Origin: Nemopilema nomurai
Taxonomy: Eukaryota > Cnidaria > Scyphozoa > Rhizostomeae > Rhizostomatidae
Assembly (NCBI GenBank): GCA_003864495.1
Contig: ML133471.1
Coordinates: 1 to 64,000, forward strand
Length of the DNA stretch: 64,000 nt
Direction of reading: 5' to 3'
The position numbers and the translations under genes were made by a program. Under the pieces are notes generated by a model that saw only the letters and a list, made by a program, of their open reading frames with translations, had not been told where the DNA came from and searched no databases. How positions within the stretch are numbered: position 1 is the stretch's first letter; each line of letters opens with the position of its first letter. Positions 36,301-48,613 of the stretch are shown here, piece after piece.

Positions 36301-39300
36301 AGCAAGTACTAGAAAGAAATTTTTGGACACTTAATTTTGTCGGCATGGGATGCGAATTTCAAGAGTATAAACTTGATTATTGCAAATGAGTTGTCGGTTT
36401 TGCATTCACTTATAAAAGCAGCCTTGCTTAAACGCATTGAATAATTTATGTATGCTTTAAAGTATGTTATTCTTCTTTGAAAGCATAATATATATACAAA
36501 GATAAAAGCATTAATGAATGCTTAAATCTAAACGCATGGAGATCATACGTTCTATTCAATTTATGTAAATTTATTGCTTGAAATATGATCAAATTTTGTT
36601 GTTGGTTTTATTGACTGCAAGCAGTTGCAAAAGAATCAAAGTCAGGCAGAACCACAAGTGAAGTAGGGTGCATCTCACTGAGGGTCATTTGTTCACGACA
36701 CACACGGAACATAAAGAGCATGCAGCAAGTAGAAAGAAGTCTTTCTTTAATTTTTTGCACTGTCGCATATACGGCAGCCTACCACCAAACGCAAACACTC
36801 AACAAATAGGCTTCTCTAATTTTTAATTGAGTAGAGTAACATGTACTATACAGTGTTTTGTGCATCTATAAAATTATACAGTCTGCTAGCACCTAGTTTC
36901 ATAACCTCTGTTTTCAAGAGAGCACAGAGTTTTTCTGCCATTTGACACAGATTGTACTTTGCTGTGGAGAGTCACAACTTTGTTCGCCACACAACGTAGC
37001 GCTTTAAATACTCGCTGATAGAAAGATTCCAGCCACCTTGGTCAAGCAACTTTTATGCTCTTAATTGACTTGCTTCAATCAAGAAGAGATAAATTCATTA
37101 AGTTCAACCATTTTAGCACTGTTTATTATCTCTTATTTGAGAATGATGAGTATTTGCTATAAGATTAATCATAGGATTTCTTAGGTCTTGGCCTGTCATG
37201 CAAGGCAATCAAATGATCCTCATTATGTTTTTAAGTAAACATAATCAACAGTAATCCCTATGTAAAGATTCTCTGCTTGATTGTTTGTCTTGCTCATTAA
37301 AAATGTCTTGAAGGCGATTAGGCCTTCTTGGTAATCATGTTGTTCTGGATTGGATTTTATGACGCCTCGCTTTGCAACACCAAATCTGCTCTAGAGAGAC
37401 ATTTTATTTAGTTTAGCAACATACTTTGAGTGCTCATAGCTTGTTAAGAAACATTTCTCAAAATACCCAAATGTTTGCTGTTTACAGAAGAAACTTGAGA
37501 AACACTGTCCAAGGAGGGTGTGAGATGGCGATGGCATCTTTGTATGCCTCGTTGGGATGGTTGAATTATGAAATAAAGAATGATGTAAAGTGAATTCCAC
37601 TTTCTATGTTATACTGAGGCAGTGACAATACAATCGTAATGAAAACCCATCAGGACTCTGTTGTATAACATAGGTATCAGTTCTCAGGAGTGTTTTGCAG
37701 ATGAAAGAGTAGATGTTCTGAAAAGTACCCTGAGGAGTGCAAAGTGAATTGTCTGATGAAAAAGCTTAATAAGTATGCAAATGAAAGCCTAGCAAACTTT
37801 TTTGGTTTAGGACATTGTTAGGCGAAAGTCGAAACTCCAACAAATGTGGCGATTCCATGTAGTTATGTTGCAGAAGATTTCCACAAAGTAAGTATTGTGA
37901 TTGAAAATTTATTAAAACATGTGATAAGGATCAGGTAAAAGAATGCTTTGCTTCACTGCAAAAGGAATGCATCAGTATCTGCCAGAGGTCACACGTAATT
38001 GCAAGATCTGACCAGAGAAGAAACCATAGAACTTCTTGTAGCCACTTATTTTTAAATCCAATCACAATCAACATATCTACGATACAAGTTTTGCTAATTA
38101 TTGTTATTACGGCAAGTACTAAACCGCTTACGAAAGTCAAGAAATCAAAGAGGCTTTGTAAAGATGTTTGCTGGGCTCTTGGCTGGTAGGTAATGGACGT
38201 TTGGCCTTAAATCACTTCATCTCATGCTGTCAAAGCCCTCGATCATCCGTAAGGCGTTTGCCTAGAATGCACGTGGAGAATGTGCTTCAATATTCGTCAC
38301 GTGACGAAAAGAGGGACTGGAGACTCCTGCTGGAGTAACTGAATCTGAAAATGAATGGAAGAAAATTTGCAGAGGCTTTTCTTGAAATATTTGGAAGATG
38401 GATCATTTGTTATTAATTTTCAATGGTGGGTGTCATGGTTCTAATAAAGCTAGAGCCCAACTGAATTCAAAGGTGAATTTTGGTATTCAATTTCAAGCTA
38501 TATTTAAAGAGGGAAATTTCACATTTGTCATTGACGTTGAAGGTGGATTAACTGTGGGAAAATGATTGTAAGGAACCTTGGTTTATCCTTTATTTTGAAA
38601 AAGATGAAAGTTTTGTAGCCTAGGCTTGTTCCTGGATGAATCATAGCAAACAGACAGCAGTTTAGTGTTGAAGAACGAATAATCTTGATATGAGAGGTGA
38701 CCAAACTAATCTAAGCTTTGATCCCATCCTCTGTTTCTCGTATTTGTCATGTATACATTGTGCTAGACAGGATCTTTTATCAAAGAGAAGCAATCTCAGT
38801 ATGCAAGGTGAATGAACAGTGCTCACTGCATAACAAAGTTGTAGATGTGCGAATGACAGTGCGTGATCGATCTAGCAATTAGTCGGTGTTTGGTCATCGA
38901 CCACAAAAAAACACAGGATTGTGTGACAAAGCAAGCGCACGACCACACTGAACACATGCCGCGTAAATTGGACATCGACCCGTGAAACAGCAAACACAGT
39001 TCGTGGCACGGAGAGACACCAATGGCAGCAGATCTTAACGGTGACTTCACTCTAATGCTTGCAAAATCAGCACAGAACGGAATCAGCCCATTTTAATCAG
39101 AAAGACGCTTAAAGCAGAGTCTGCCTTTAGAGGTCTATTCACAGTCTGCCTTTAGGGAAGTCTGAATGAAATTCAGAAGGTTTGTTTATTCCAGCTTCTT
39201 AGCCTTAATTTTGTGAATTCTTATAAACAAGATCAGAATGATTTTTGCTCATACATAACACATACCAATCAAGAACAAAGAGTTCTGATCTAATTTCTTT

Positions 39301-42300
39301 TTGAAATCTAGCTTTGTTTTGAAAATGTGCAAAATTGTTTGGAGGAATTTCACTTTTGAAGAGCTGAAGGATAACTGTCAAATGTCATCAGACCTTGACG
39401 ATCTTTGCAGATGGTCATTAGATGACAAAGACCAAGCCTGTGCATTTTTTATGGCTAATACGACACTCGGGACGGACCTTTATGAACTTTAATACCTTTT
39501 ATAGCAAATTTTTGGTTTTCGCTGTTTCTAATGACACCTAAAGCGGGATTAGAAGTACATATTACGTACGAATGCTCAGTAATACATGATTCGTTTCCCT
39601 ATCAACTAGGTTGTATAACCATGTACCTCCCTTTGCATTCCTTTAGTGCACACATATCAGGCTCACTATTTATACCACATGAACAGTTTTCACTTCGACA
39701 CTACGCCAATGATGCACTGGCATAATGAATGTACTGATTAAACCGACTTACGTTGCACCGAAATTAAGAATTTTCCTACTATAATCGAATAACTTCACTA
39801 TAGTACTATGTTTTAATGTTTTAACTGGGAATATATTTAGGCAATGGCAACTTCAGCCATGGCACTCTGCATTACTTCTGTGCACCAGAGTCAACACGTC
39901 TGAAAATGATCTTAAGCTAACAAATTCAAGATCCCAGAAAGCCATATGTTTGATTTGGAAATTGAACTTTAGTTCGGGCTGTAAACAGATTTTTCATTTC
40001 AAACAAGTGAATGTTGACATTATGAAGAGCATTTATAAAGTCTGCAAGCCACAGGTACACTCGTGAGCGCCCTGGGCAGAACTGTAATATGACATTCTGC
40101 AGCCATTCACCCAAAGTCAGCAAGAAAAGGTGCCGTTATCGTTTTCCAGCAGTGATGGTATTAAAAGGACTGTAATGAAAGTTGATCCTGGCTTTGGCTC
40201 CACCCGTCTCTAACTTCAAATAACCTCTGGTAGCCAACGCCTGTCTTGCCAAGCCAATGACCTGTGCCTGATGGCTCTCTATAAATCGGTGTAAGCAACA
40301 GATACATAATTTGAATGAGTCCTCGGCCCACTTGCTTTTTCAAATGACCACTCTTTACTTCATCATATCATGATAATGCCGTTAATTAAGTCCACCTTCG
40401 TATATAAATTGATATCTATTAGATTTTTCACAGCATTTCCCACTTAAACACCAAAACCACTCATTGTTTTCTCTCAGATCCTACCAAGGTATACTGAGGG
40501 ACAGTTTTGGCCAAAATTTGCGGTTCACTGTTTCCTTTTTATATCGGTCAAACATCAAAACTTGCAAGAAAAAACAGTTTCAGCTAACAGTTATGGACGA
40601 CTGAAGATTACTCGCTGACCACTTAGCATTCATGTTTGCTACAATCCCTCTTCGACCAGATTGTTAACATTGCTGCTCAAAGGTAAACATTCTTTGAGGC
40701 AGCATACTGCATTTATTCATGAAGCATTTATTATTTACTGTATTATTATAACAAGAACGTTGGTAAATCCAATGAACACCCCTAACTTTTAAACAGCCTC
40801 ATGAAACAGCCCCTTTGTAGGCGTGGTTCAATCTTCGTTCTTCAGCTGATCGACTTGGAAGGCCATAACCGAGGAAGGAGATACTCGCCAATCTTGTGTG
40901 GTCTCTCGCCAAAAAGAGTGTTGATTACAATGTTTTTCGTGGGATGGTCATGGTGTAATCCCGATTTTAGATTAGTGTTTAGCAGCTGTTATGACAGCCA
41001 AAAAAGGGCGAAATGGGAAAAGCGTGTAGCCTTAAACTTCGCTATTCATTTAAAGGGCTTTGTTGACACGAGCTTCTTAAATCATCATTAATCATGGATC
41101 CTTGCACAGCCCCCCTGACAAGTACTGTTTTCTCTTAACAACTCGTTATGGTTAAAGCTTTTATTTAAGAAACGACGTAATTATCAGGAAAATGATCGAC
41201 AAATCATTCTTCAAGATAGAAAGAGGAGAAATACAGGGCGAGCAAGGAGCGGTGAATGGTGATAGAGCATTCACTAGAAGTTCTCATATGAGCCAATGCC
41301 TTGAGTGATTTCAAAAAGTAAGTCAATTACAATGGAAAATAAAAGTTGTTCTAGTTGGGAGTTCTTTTAAAGATGTCGTCAATGAAAAGAATAAAGGTAA
41401 GATATTTCCAAGCCTTACAAGACCTAGTCACGTGCATGGATATTTTCCAAGAAAAATGATTTGCTGAAAGCAATGATTTAATGAACTGTTTCCACTTTGA
41501 ACATCAGTAAATAATCTCTAATTTACCGAATCAAGGAGCCGTATCGCCATCCTCCCTTGATGAACACACCCGTACACCCGCCACAAGAGCAACAACGATT
41601 CAATTCCTTTTACAAAGGGTGTTTTGATAGCAATCAGGGTGTATCTTGTAGCGTTACAACACGAGAAGGACACAAACAAGTCTAGCGTTCTCTCTCTTTA
41701 TCAATAAACAATTCAGAAAGCGTTTGCGTTATGCCCTAAGAATTTAGTCTAAGGCCAAAACTAGACAGTGGATTTCGAATCTGAACGGCTCGATGCACCG
41801 CAAAATCCTGCAAAGTAGTTTTTTAATTAACAACGGTCTCAAGATCACTTAACCTCCCTGGCAATGAAGCTAATGGCACCGTTTATCAGCAATTGATAGT
41901 CAGAGACCTTTTATTCGCAAAAACACATTGGGGCTTATGTTTAACGGCAAAATTTGTAACCAGGTCCACTATAGTTCACAACGTAAGCAAATAGCTGCGG
42001 TAAACTATACATTTTTCTTGGATTTGCCAGTCTTTTGTTGCTATTTTAGACGGAAATACAGTTTTAAGTATGAATAACGGGTCGAGGGAGGTTTAACCAG
42101 AAAAGCTTGTCTGTAGCCAAGGGTCAAGCAAATATCGATCCTGAAGGGGTCACAAAACGCATTCACAATGAAGCTTTAGGAGTACGTGTCAGGAACATTG
42201 ATTTGTGAAACAAGTGGCACAACGGTATGCCTGATGGATGCTCCAAATATTTCACTAACTGCGGTATGATATCATGTGAAATTTAACAAGCATGTATGAG

Positions 42301-45300
42301 TCAGTGCATAGAAAAGGAATATTGAAAATTTGTTAACGCTATATTGCACTTGATAATTTGATACTAAGTTTAAATGTTATTCTAAGGAGGCGGTTGCATG
42401 TAATCTTGTTTTCTATAAAAGATGATGCCCCATGTTGGAGACTCGTATAGCTGCCTCCGCGTTCTTCCAGCTGATCCCATGAGCTCACTTACCAACCGTA
42501 TGGTGATAGGTTTTCATAACTGTAATGTGGTTTCCTTGACATTTTCCACACACAGCGACTTCTATAGAAAAGGGCCTACCCACTTAATTTGATGAGCGGC
42601 GCTCCGATTGTTGTCTTCGGGGTGCAATTTGTCGCAAATGGAGTTGACTGAAACATCTCAATTGAAAATGTTCGAAGGAAGACCACAATGGGCTTACTTT
42701 GATCCATTTACAAGTTTACGAAATGGATGGAGAACAGTATTAAGATTTGATAGACAGTCAATAGTTCTTTGAGCTCCGATCACCATTTTACTGACATGCA
42801 TCTTAATCCATGGAGCCATAAGTTCTATTAGCTTGCTCTTGAATTTTCATTAGAAAACGTAGCAAATAATTCCGGAAAAGTTTTTGGGAATTGGGCCTTT
42901 TCTACTGCCACATATCCAAATTTTTTCTAAAAAGTTTTTGTTCACTGCCACGGTCTTGCTAATGGCAGAAGTTTTTAAAATACGCTTTTGTAGCTTACAA
43001 TTAATAATGTGCAAACAAAAATGTATGTTCAATTTGTGATACCTATACATTAGAATACATCCCTGCCATTCAAAAAAAACCAATCTGATAAATATATAAA
43101 ATTAAATATTATAAAATTTCATGTACATGGTCCAAATGACAGGAGAGATTGACAAACAAGTCTGGTATTCGGCATAAAGTTTCTGTTAAGTGTCGTTTGA
43201 CGCTGTGAAAATTGATTCAATAGTACCAATTGTATGTAGAAATTCTGGACAACACAGTTAGTTACTTTAATTTTGAAAGAATTTTTAATTGTGGCATCTG
43301 CCATGGTGGTCAGTGGTGCATGTTGTGCATCACCGATCTGTTTAAAGGCATCAGTAGCACAAGCGAGCACAAATGCGAGTTTCAAACGGATTTGCAAAGC
43401 GTGTTATGCAGCATCAAGATCGGTTCAATGACAAAGGGGATTATTTTGCATTTGCTCATAAAGCTAATGGCTTAATAGTGTTAGAGCTCTGGTCTTAAGT
43501 TTGGTTATAGTGTAGTGTTAGTGCAGATGCTTGCTGGGTCAGATGGTTGACGGTTTGGGCTGCATTGTCCATTGTCACTCGTGCTTCTATGTGATTCTGA
43601 ATGCTTGCGAAAAGACGCTCAGTGTAGGACAGCTATTTCAGCAACCAAGGTGTCAACAAGAATATGGTATGCTGCGGTTCTGCACTGCATTAGCTATAGA
43701 CATCCAGATTTATGATTTATTTTTTTATTCGTTTTACTGCTAGTGTGATTGCAAAGTTCCCAGTTAAATCTCGCAATTAATATTAATTTCTCATTGTAAG
43801 CGTTTTCGACAAGCGATTGTACATGGAAATGCTTTCCCTGCAACCAGACACAATATTACGTAAATGGATTTATAGACAATCTTGTATTGCAAGTACAAGA
43901 ACAGGCTTTTGAAGGCTTGTTGAAAGTAATTCGAGATTAATCAATGAAAACAATGTACCATTTAAAACAATGCTCCTTTTGAATATTTTAGCAGTATCAT
44001 GTGTTATGAAGAGCAAATGTTTTAATGAAAAATAAAACAACTTCAGAATTTCAGGTGCAAAATTTTGCTCGTTAAATTCTTTCAAGCTGCTTGCCTTTGT
44101 CTATGTTTGAGAAATAACCGTAACCTCTAGATTGCAGCCTAAATCTTCTGTCTGTGACTTTGATTTCCTCTTCGTTTAAAAATAGTGAATATCATAATCC
44201 TTCGTTCATGTAGTAGTTGTTTAGATTATTGCATAAAAAATAAGATTAATTAGTTTGTAAAAGACCATTCATTATAGTTTGACGAATGACCGTCCTGGAA
44301 TTGTATCGACAGTATGATGTTTGAAATGATTTAATGGTATTGTCTGACAATATACGCATTGATAGACAGATGGTCAAAGAACCATTTGCTACGAATGAAG
44401 AGCATTGTTTTGCGCGTGTTTATGAGGGTGCAGTCAAATCATCTATATTAAGAAAGCGAGGAATAGAGTTATTAGATATCTAAGCCATCAGTTTATTTGC
44501 CATTGGTTGTAAAAGAGAGCGATTCTTGTTTCACTTTTGTACAGAATAGGGACACGCCTTTGTAGAACCTGTGTCTCTTGGGGCTCGGTAGAAGCAGCTT
44601 TTAGGGTTGACATAAGTTTTCAGAGATTTTGGATAAGAGATTCCACAAGTCAAGAGATTTAGGATTCTTGTTCCAGCATAACCCCCGGGTCACGGAATAA
44701 ACAACATCTAGTTGCCAACTTTTCTACCTAAAATCCTCAATTGCTATAAGCATATGCTAGTCGGATTTGGAAAAAATTAATGTTTTCATTAGTCATAATA
44801 GAAGCATGTTATGACCTGTTTTAAACATATCTTCTTATGGGAGAGGTGGTTCAAATACCCCTGATTAACACTATGGCCTAGGTTTGATTACAGATGAGGC
44901 ATGTGTCTGTGATTGCACCAAGAAAATCATGTAAAATATGCATTTGGCCAAACAGCCAGACAAAAGCGGAGTTTGTAGCAAGGAAGGAAAGATATAAACA
45001 GACAGGAATGGAATAAGTACTTAATGACCTAGGGATACTCATACTTGGGAACGAACCAACAGCCCAAAAAATAATTTCTAGCATCGAAATTGACCCAAAA
45101 AATATTTATCTTATCTTGCAAAGAAACCCTGCTCCATAGATGATTTTGAGATCGTATGCACTGAACAGATACAAATATACTATATTTTCCAATGATAGAT
45201 GATTTACATCATCTTTTAGTTTCACTTTTGTATTTAAGATCTTTTCAAATGTCTTTCCTAACTGGATGTTCATTTATTTGTAGATAGCTGTCTTGCGACA

Positions 45301-45320
45301 AGAACAGTGGTGAGGGTACG
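30365..45320. other. Gene-poor region, 15 kb
   Basis: I can support no gene. Plus-strand open frames at 32553-32843, 39301-39492, 40801-41091 and 43230-43475 have no recognisable domain and no convincing splice context. A perfect 16-base palindrome around CACGTG lies at 38293-38308. The region separates the two head-to-head GPCR paralogues together with 12.3-29.8 kb, and may hold regulatory sequence or further small exons that I cannot see. Confidence 0.45.
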
Positions 45321-46481
45321 ATGAACCAGAGTGGGGCGGCAATCAATTTGGTGTTCAACACCAGCCTCTCCTTGGCAGAGAACCAAACTAGGACAGTTCT
45401 TCCTACCTTCACTGGAGGCACGATCAAAAATATCGAGTCATCTAGCACTCATTCTCCGGTCGATGTTTTGAGGTTGACGCTCACATCCATTATCTTTCTC
45501 CTGACAATTTGCGGAAACGTAGCCGCCATCTTGTACATTTGTAGGCACAAGCAGCTACGGAGCATTAAGAATTACTACTACGGTTATTATTTGATAAACT
45601 TGAATGTGGCTGATTTGTTTGTCGCCATTTTCTGCATACCCTTCACGGTTATTTACTACGAAAGCAAGAAGTGGACATTTGGTTGGCTGTTTTGCAAGGT
45701 GATGCCTTCGATACAAGTCATGGTCGTATCTGCAAGCATTTGTACATTGGCGACGATCACGTGGGAGAGATACCGAGCCATCATACACCCAATGACCCCA
45801 CGGTCCACCATGTTTGGCCTACGCGTGAAGATACTGCTCATATGGCTCTGGTCAGCGCTTGTGGCTGCACCCTCGTTCTACGCTTACAAGTATAACAAGA
45901 AGCTCACGTTGTACCAGTGTCAGGAACTCTGGCCTAGCCATTACCAAAGACAGCTTTACACGACCTTCATTTTCCTTGTAAACTACGCCTTACCTTTGGG
46001 TTTCATCTTGACTGCGTATTTCATAATTGTCATCAGGCTGAAATTCGGGTTGACACCGTACAGCGAGCGTGCTTCGAAATTGCTGCAGAACAGGTTCATT
46101 AGGTTGATGACGCTGTTATTATCTTGCTTCGCCATTTGCTACCTCCCAATCTACGTCTGCTTCTTCATAATGGATTTCAGCGTTGTCCAGAACTATTTTC
46201 TTCTCTCGAAAGCAATCAACTTCTCGCATGTGTTAATTTGGCTGAACAGTTGCTTGAATCCTTTCTTCTACTGCGCTCTCCGGGGATTTCTTCAGAAGAG
46301 CAGAAGCGTCTCTGAAATTCCCTGTAGAATCATTTCAGGGAACCCGCATATTCGCCAGAGGGAATCGTTTCGCAGCCTAATTGAACGCGAAGAAGACAGA
46401 ACAACAACAACAACAAATCAGGCTCACAAAGGCCAGGCAAACGGAAAGGTCTCAGAGCCACTGGAAGACAGTCACCTCTAA
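45321..46481 (+). CDS. Rhodopsin-family (class A) neuropeptide-like GPCR, intact and intronless
   Basis: A single exon of 386 codons from ATG 45321. Landmarks: N-glycosylation sequons N2, N13 and N21; TM1 with GN 65-66; SIKNYYYGYY 81-90 at the start of TM2; D98; ECL1 Cys C125; ERY 149-151 (DRY motif); ECL2 Cys C200; TM5 with NYALPLGF; CYLP 273-276 (variant of CWxP); NPFFY 313-317 (NPxxY). The tail of about 68 residues includes a Thr run from an ACA repeat at 46401-46416. It is a plasma-membrane G-protein-coupled receptor, closest in style to neuropeptide FF/QRFP/orexin-like receptors. Such assignments in early animals are unreliable for ligand. It is paralogous to the frameshifted receptor at 10749-12261 (same KNYYYGYY, QVMVVSAS and HVLIW motifs). 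It lacks introns, as is common for expanded invertebrate GPCR families. Confidence 0.93.
   Translation: MNQSGAAINLVFNTSLSLAENQTRTVLPTFTGGTIKNIESSSTHSPVDVLRLTLTSIIFLLTICGNVAAILYICRHKQLRSIKNYYYGYYLINLNVADLFVAIFCIPFTVIYYESKKWTFGWLFCKVMPSIQVMVVSASICTLATITWERYRAIIHPMTPRSTMFGLRVKILLIWLWSALVAAPSFYAYKYNKKLTLYQCQELWPSHYQRQLYTTFIFLVNYALPLGFILTAYFIIVIRLKFGLTPYSERASKLLQNRFIRLMTLLLSCFAICYLPIYVCFFIMDFSVVQNYFLLSKAINFSHVLIWLNSCLNPFFYCALRGFLQKSRSVSEIPCRIISGNPHIRQRESFRSLIEREEDRTTTTTNQAHKGQANGKVSEPLEDSHL
46401..46416 (+). repeat. (ACA)n repeat coding for Thr in the GPCR tail
   Basis: A short trinucleotide run within the receptor's cytoplasmic tail; length polymorphism here would add or remove Thr residues without shifting the frame. 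Confidence 0.8.
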
Positions 46482-48613
46482 AGCAGGAAGTCATCTTTTA
46501 AATTGGTGGACTATTGTTTTACCGCTTTAAAGCCATTGCACAAGGTTTTGAGGATAACCAGGACTTCTGTAGGGTCCAGTTTTTTGCGTAATTCTCTTGA
46601 ACTAATCTGTTTTCTCCCCGTTTGTGTAGAGATAAAGTTCTAAGAAATTAACAAGAGTTTTAGGATTTTTTTCGCATTTCGTTAACGCGTCGTCAACATC
46701 TATTTGCTTGTCATGAGCGTTTTATTATTCAATTCTGAAGGTTTTAATAACATGAACTGCATTTACTTCACGGATAACCTATGATATTCATACATTAGTA
46801 TACAATAAGCATGAGCGATCAATTATCTAATATTCTTGACTTGCTATGAAGGCTCTGTATCCTTATACGAGTTCTGATATATGTGCACGTTTAAGTGTTG
46901 TTATCGATTCACAAGTCACCCACTGTTTTTGTGAATTGTTTTTATAAAGCATATGGCGACAAATAACTTGTATAACCAATCCGTATTACACGTTATTATA
47001 ATGGGTTTGCAGTAGATGTTTCAATCTCAACTATGCCACAACCTCATATCAAGATATCTTTTGATTTTTATTATACACTTTCTTCATCGTTTACCACAAA
47101 ATTATTTTGTTTCTAAAATCGTAATAACTACTGACGAAAACCGTTTACCTATTAAAGTTATTCTTCAGGCACAACTTTTTAAATTTAATTGAATATATTG
47201 CACCTATCTTTATTGAGACTGTTGTAATTTGTTAGTACTAGGGTGGTCACGGGAAAAGGACCATTCCTCTCAATTCTATGGAAAATGTTCTTTGAGATTG
47301 CTTTTACCATCGGAAATGATTTATTCAACTTCAATTTTAAACTAACTACTGACGAAAATCAAACAATAATTACAGGTGCATTATTTTCAAGTTTAGAGAG
47401 CATGACTCAAGGAGAATGACATAGAGAGCATTGCTGTAGCTGCACCCAAAATTCCTCAAATCATTCATTTTAGAAATTTTTTAATCCCATGTCCCAACAT
47501 GTTCTAATGGCGTTTAAAGGATTTGTTCCCAGCGCAGAAGCTGTGCAATGAAATAGTACAACTGAATAATAGCAAGAAACGGCGGAAATTCTTCTTGCAT
47601 ACTTGAAGTACTTTTCGACCGACAGTTCTCAGTGAGTGCAAGCGTCCGAAAATAAATAGCCAGTTTCGGATCTTAAAAATTAGATAGTGGTAAGAAGAGT
47701 GCATGATTAGCTGTAAATGACAAACTTCCTTCACTTCACACCTCAATTTTAGAAGCGCCTAAGGGAAAAGGAACTCTTCCTTACCACCATCTAGTGTCTG
47801 CCACTGGTTATTCATATTTTCAGCTTTTGGTCATTTCCCAACGTCTGCATACCCTAGAAGTTTCAGACGAAAAAGTACTTGAAGTATGCAAATACTGTCT
47901 CCGCCATTTCTTGCTATTGTGAAGTTCTCTAAAGCATTTATTTGAGTACAATAGATACCTGTAGCCTCACCACTCTGTCTACCTCTGGACAAGGCTAATA
48001 AACAACTCATTCCGCGATTTTCTAACTATTGCTTCGCTTCCCCATTCCTTTAGAGGAGTTTCAGCAAGCCCGCGCCTGAATGTTTACAGGCATGATACCC
48101 CTGTGTCTGTGTGCATGTTTAAGGCAACAGGAAGTGCCAGATGCAGCAGTCTCTTTTCCGAAATTCAGTTCCCTACCAAGCCTCGCTTACGGGTCCATTT
48201 CTGCGAGAAATGAAAAGCAAGGAGTGGCACTATAATGGCCAATACATCAAGAAGATAAACATTTTGATGCTAAAAACAAAACACAACTACCTTGCGTCTT
48301 TGTGACAAAATCAACAGCAATATTCAAACTGCAAGTTACAACAATATTCTACAATAAACATGGCTTCGTTTTATGAATAGCTATTTCCATTTGGCCAATC
48401 ACCGTTTTCGATTCATCCTGACTAACAATAATCTCAAATGTTTATAGAGAGTGTTAAAGACAAGACACTTGCAGCATTTGCAATACTGCAACTTTGCAGT
48501 CCAAGTATCGAACAAGCCTGACACATTCACAGGCGAGTGTCTGGAATTGTTATATTAAGAATTGGCGCAATTTCGCTCGAGCATTTCCTGATGAGCTTCC
48601 CCTATGGTTCTTT
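46482..48613. other. Intergenic region between the plus-strand GPCR and the receptor subunit gene
   Basis: The GPCR and the nicotinic-type subunit converge here, so both 3' UTRs should lie in it. Apart from the foldback element (47568-47918) it is AT-rich, with no other feature I can support. Confidence 0.5.
47568..47918. mobile_element. Foldback (long inverted-repeat) element, MITE-like
   Basis: The left end AATAGCAAGAAACGGCGGA returns in inverse at the right end (AATAGCAAGAAATGGCGGA read on the minus strand, 47918 leftward). The match continues through GCATACTTSAAGTACTTTT and further inward to TAGATAGTGGTAAGAAGAG (47680s-47700) against the inverse of CTTCCTTACCACCATCTA (about 47778-47796). 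Nearly the whole 351 bases can therefore fold into one hairpin with a loop of about 75 bases. No protein is encoded. A diverged second copy is at 52381-52600. It is probably a non-autonomous DNA transposon. I could not define target-site duplications. Confidence 0.7.

Noticed and set aside
45555..45895. Open frames on both strands within the plus-strand GPCR
   Set aside because: Shadows of the receptor coding sequence in other frames.
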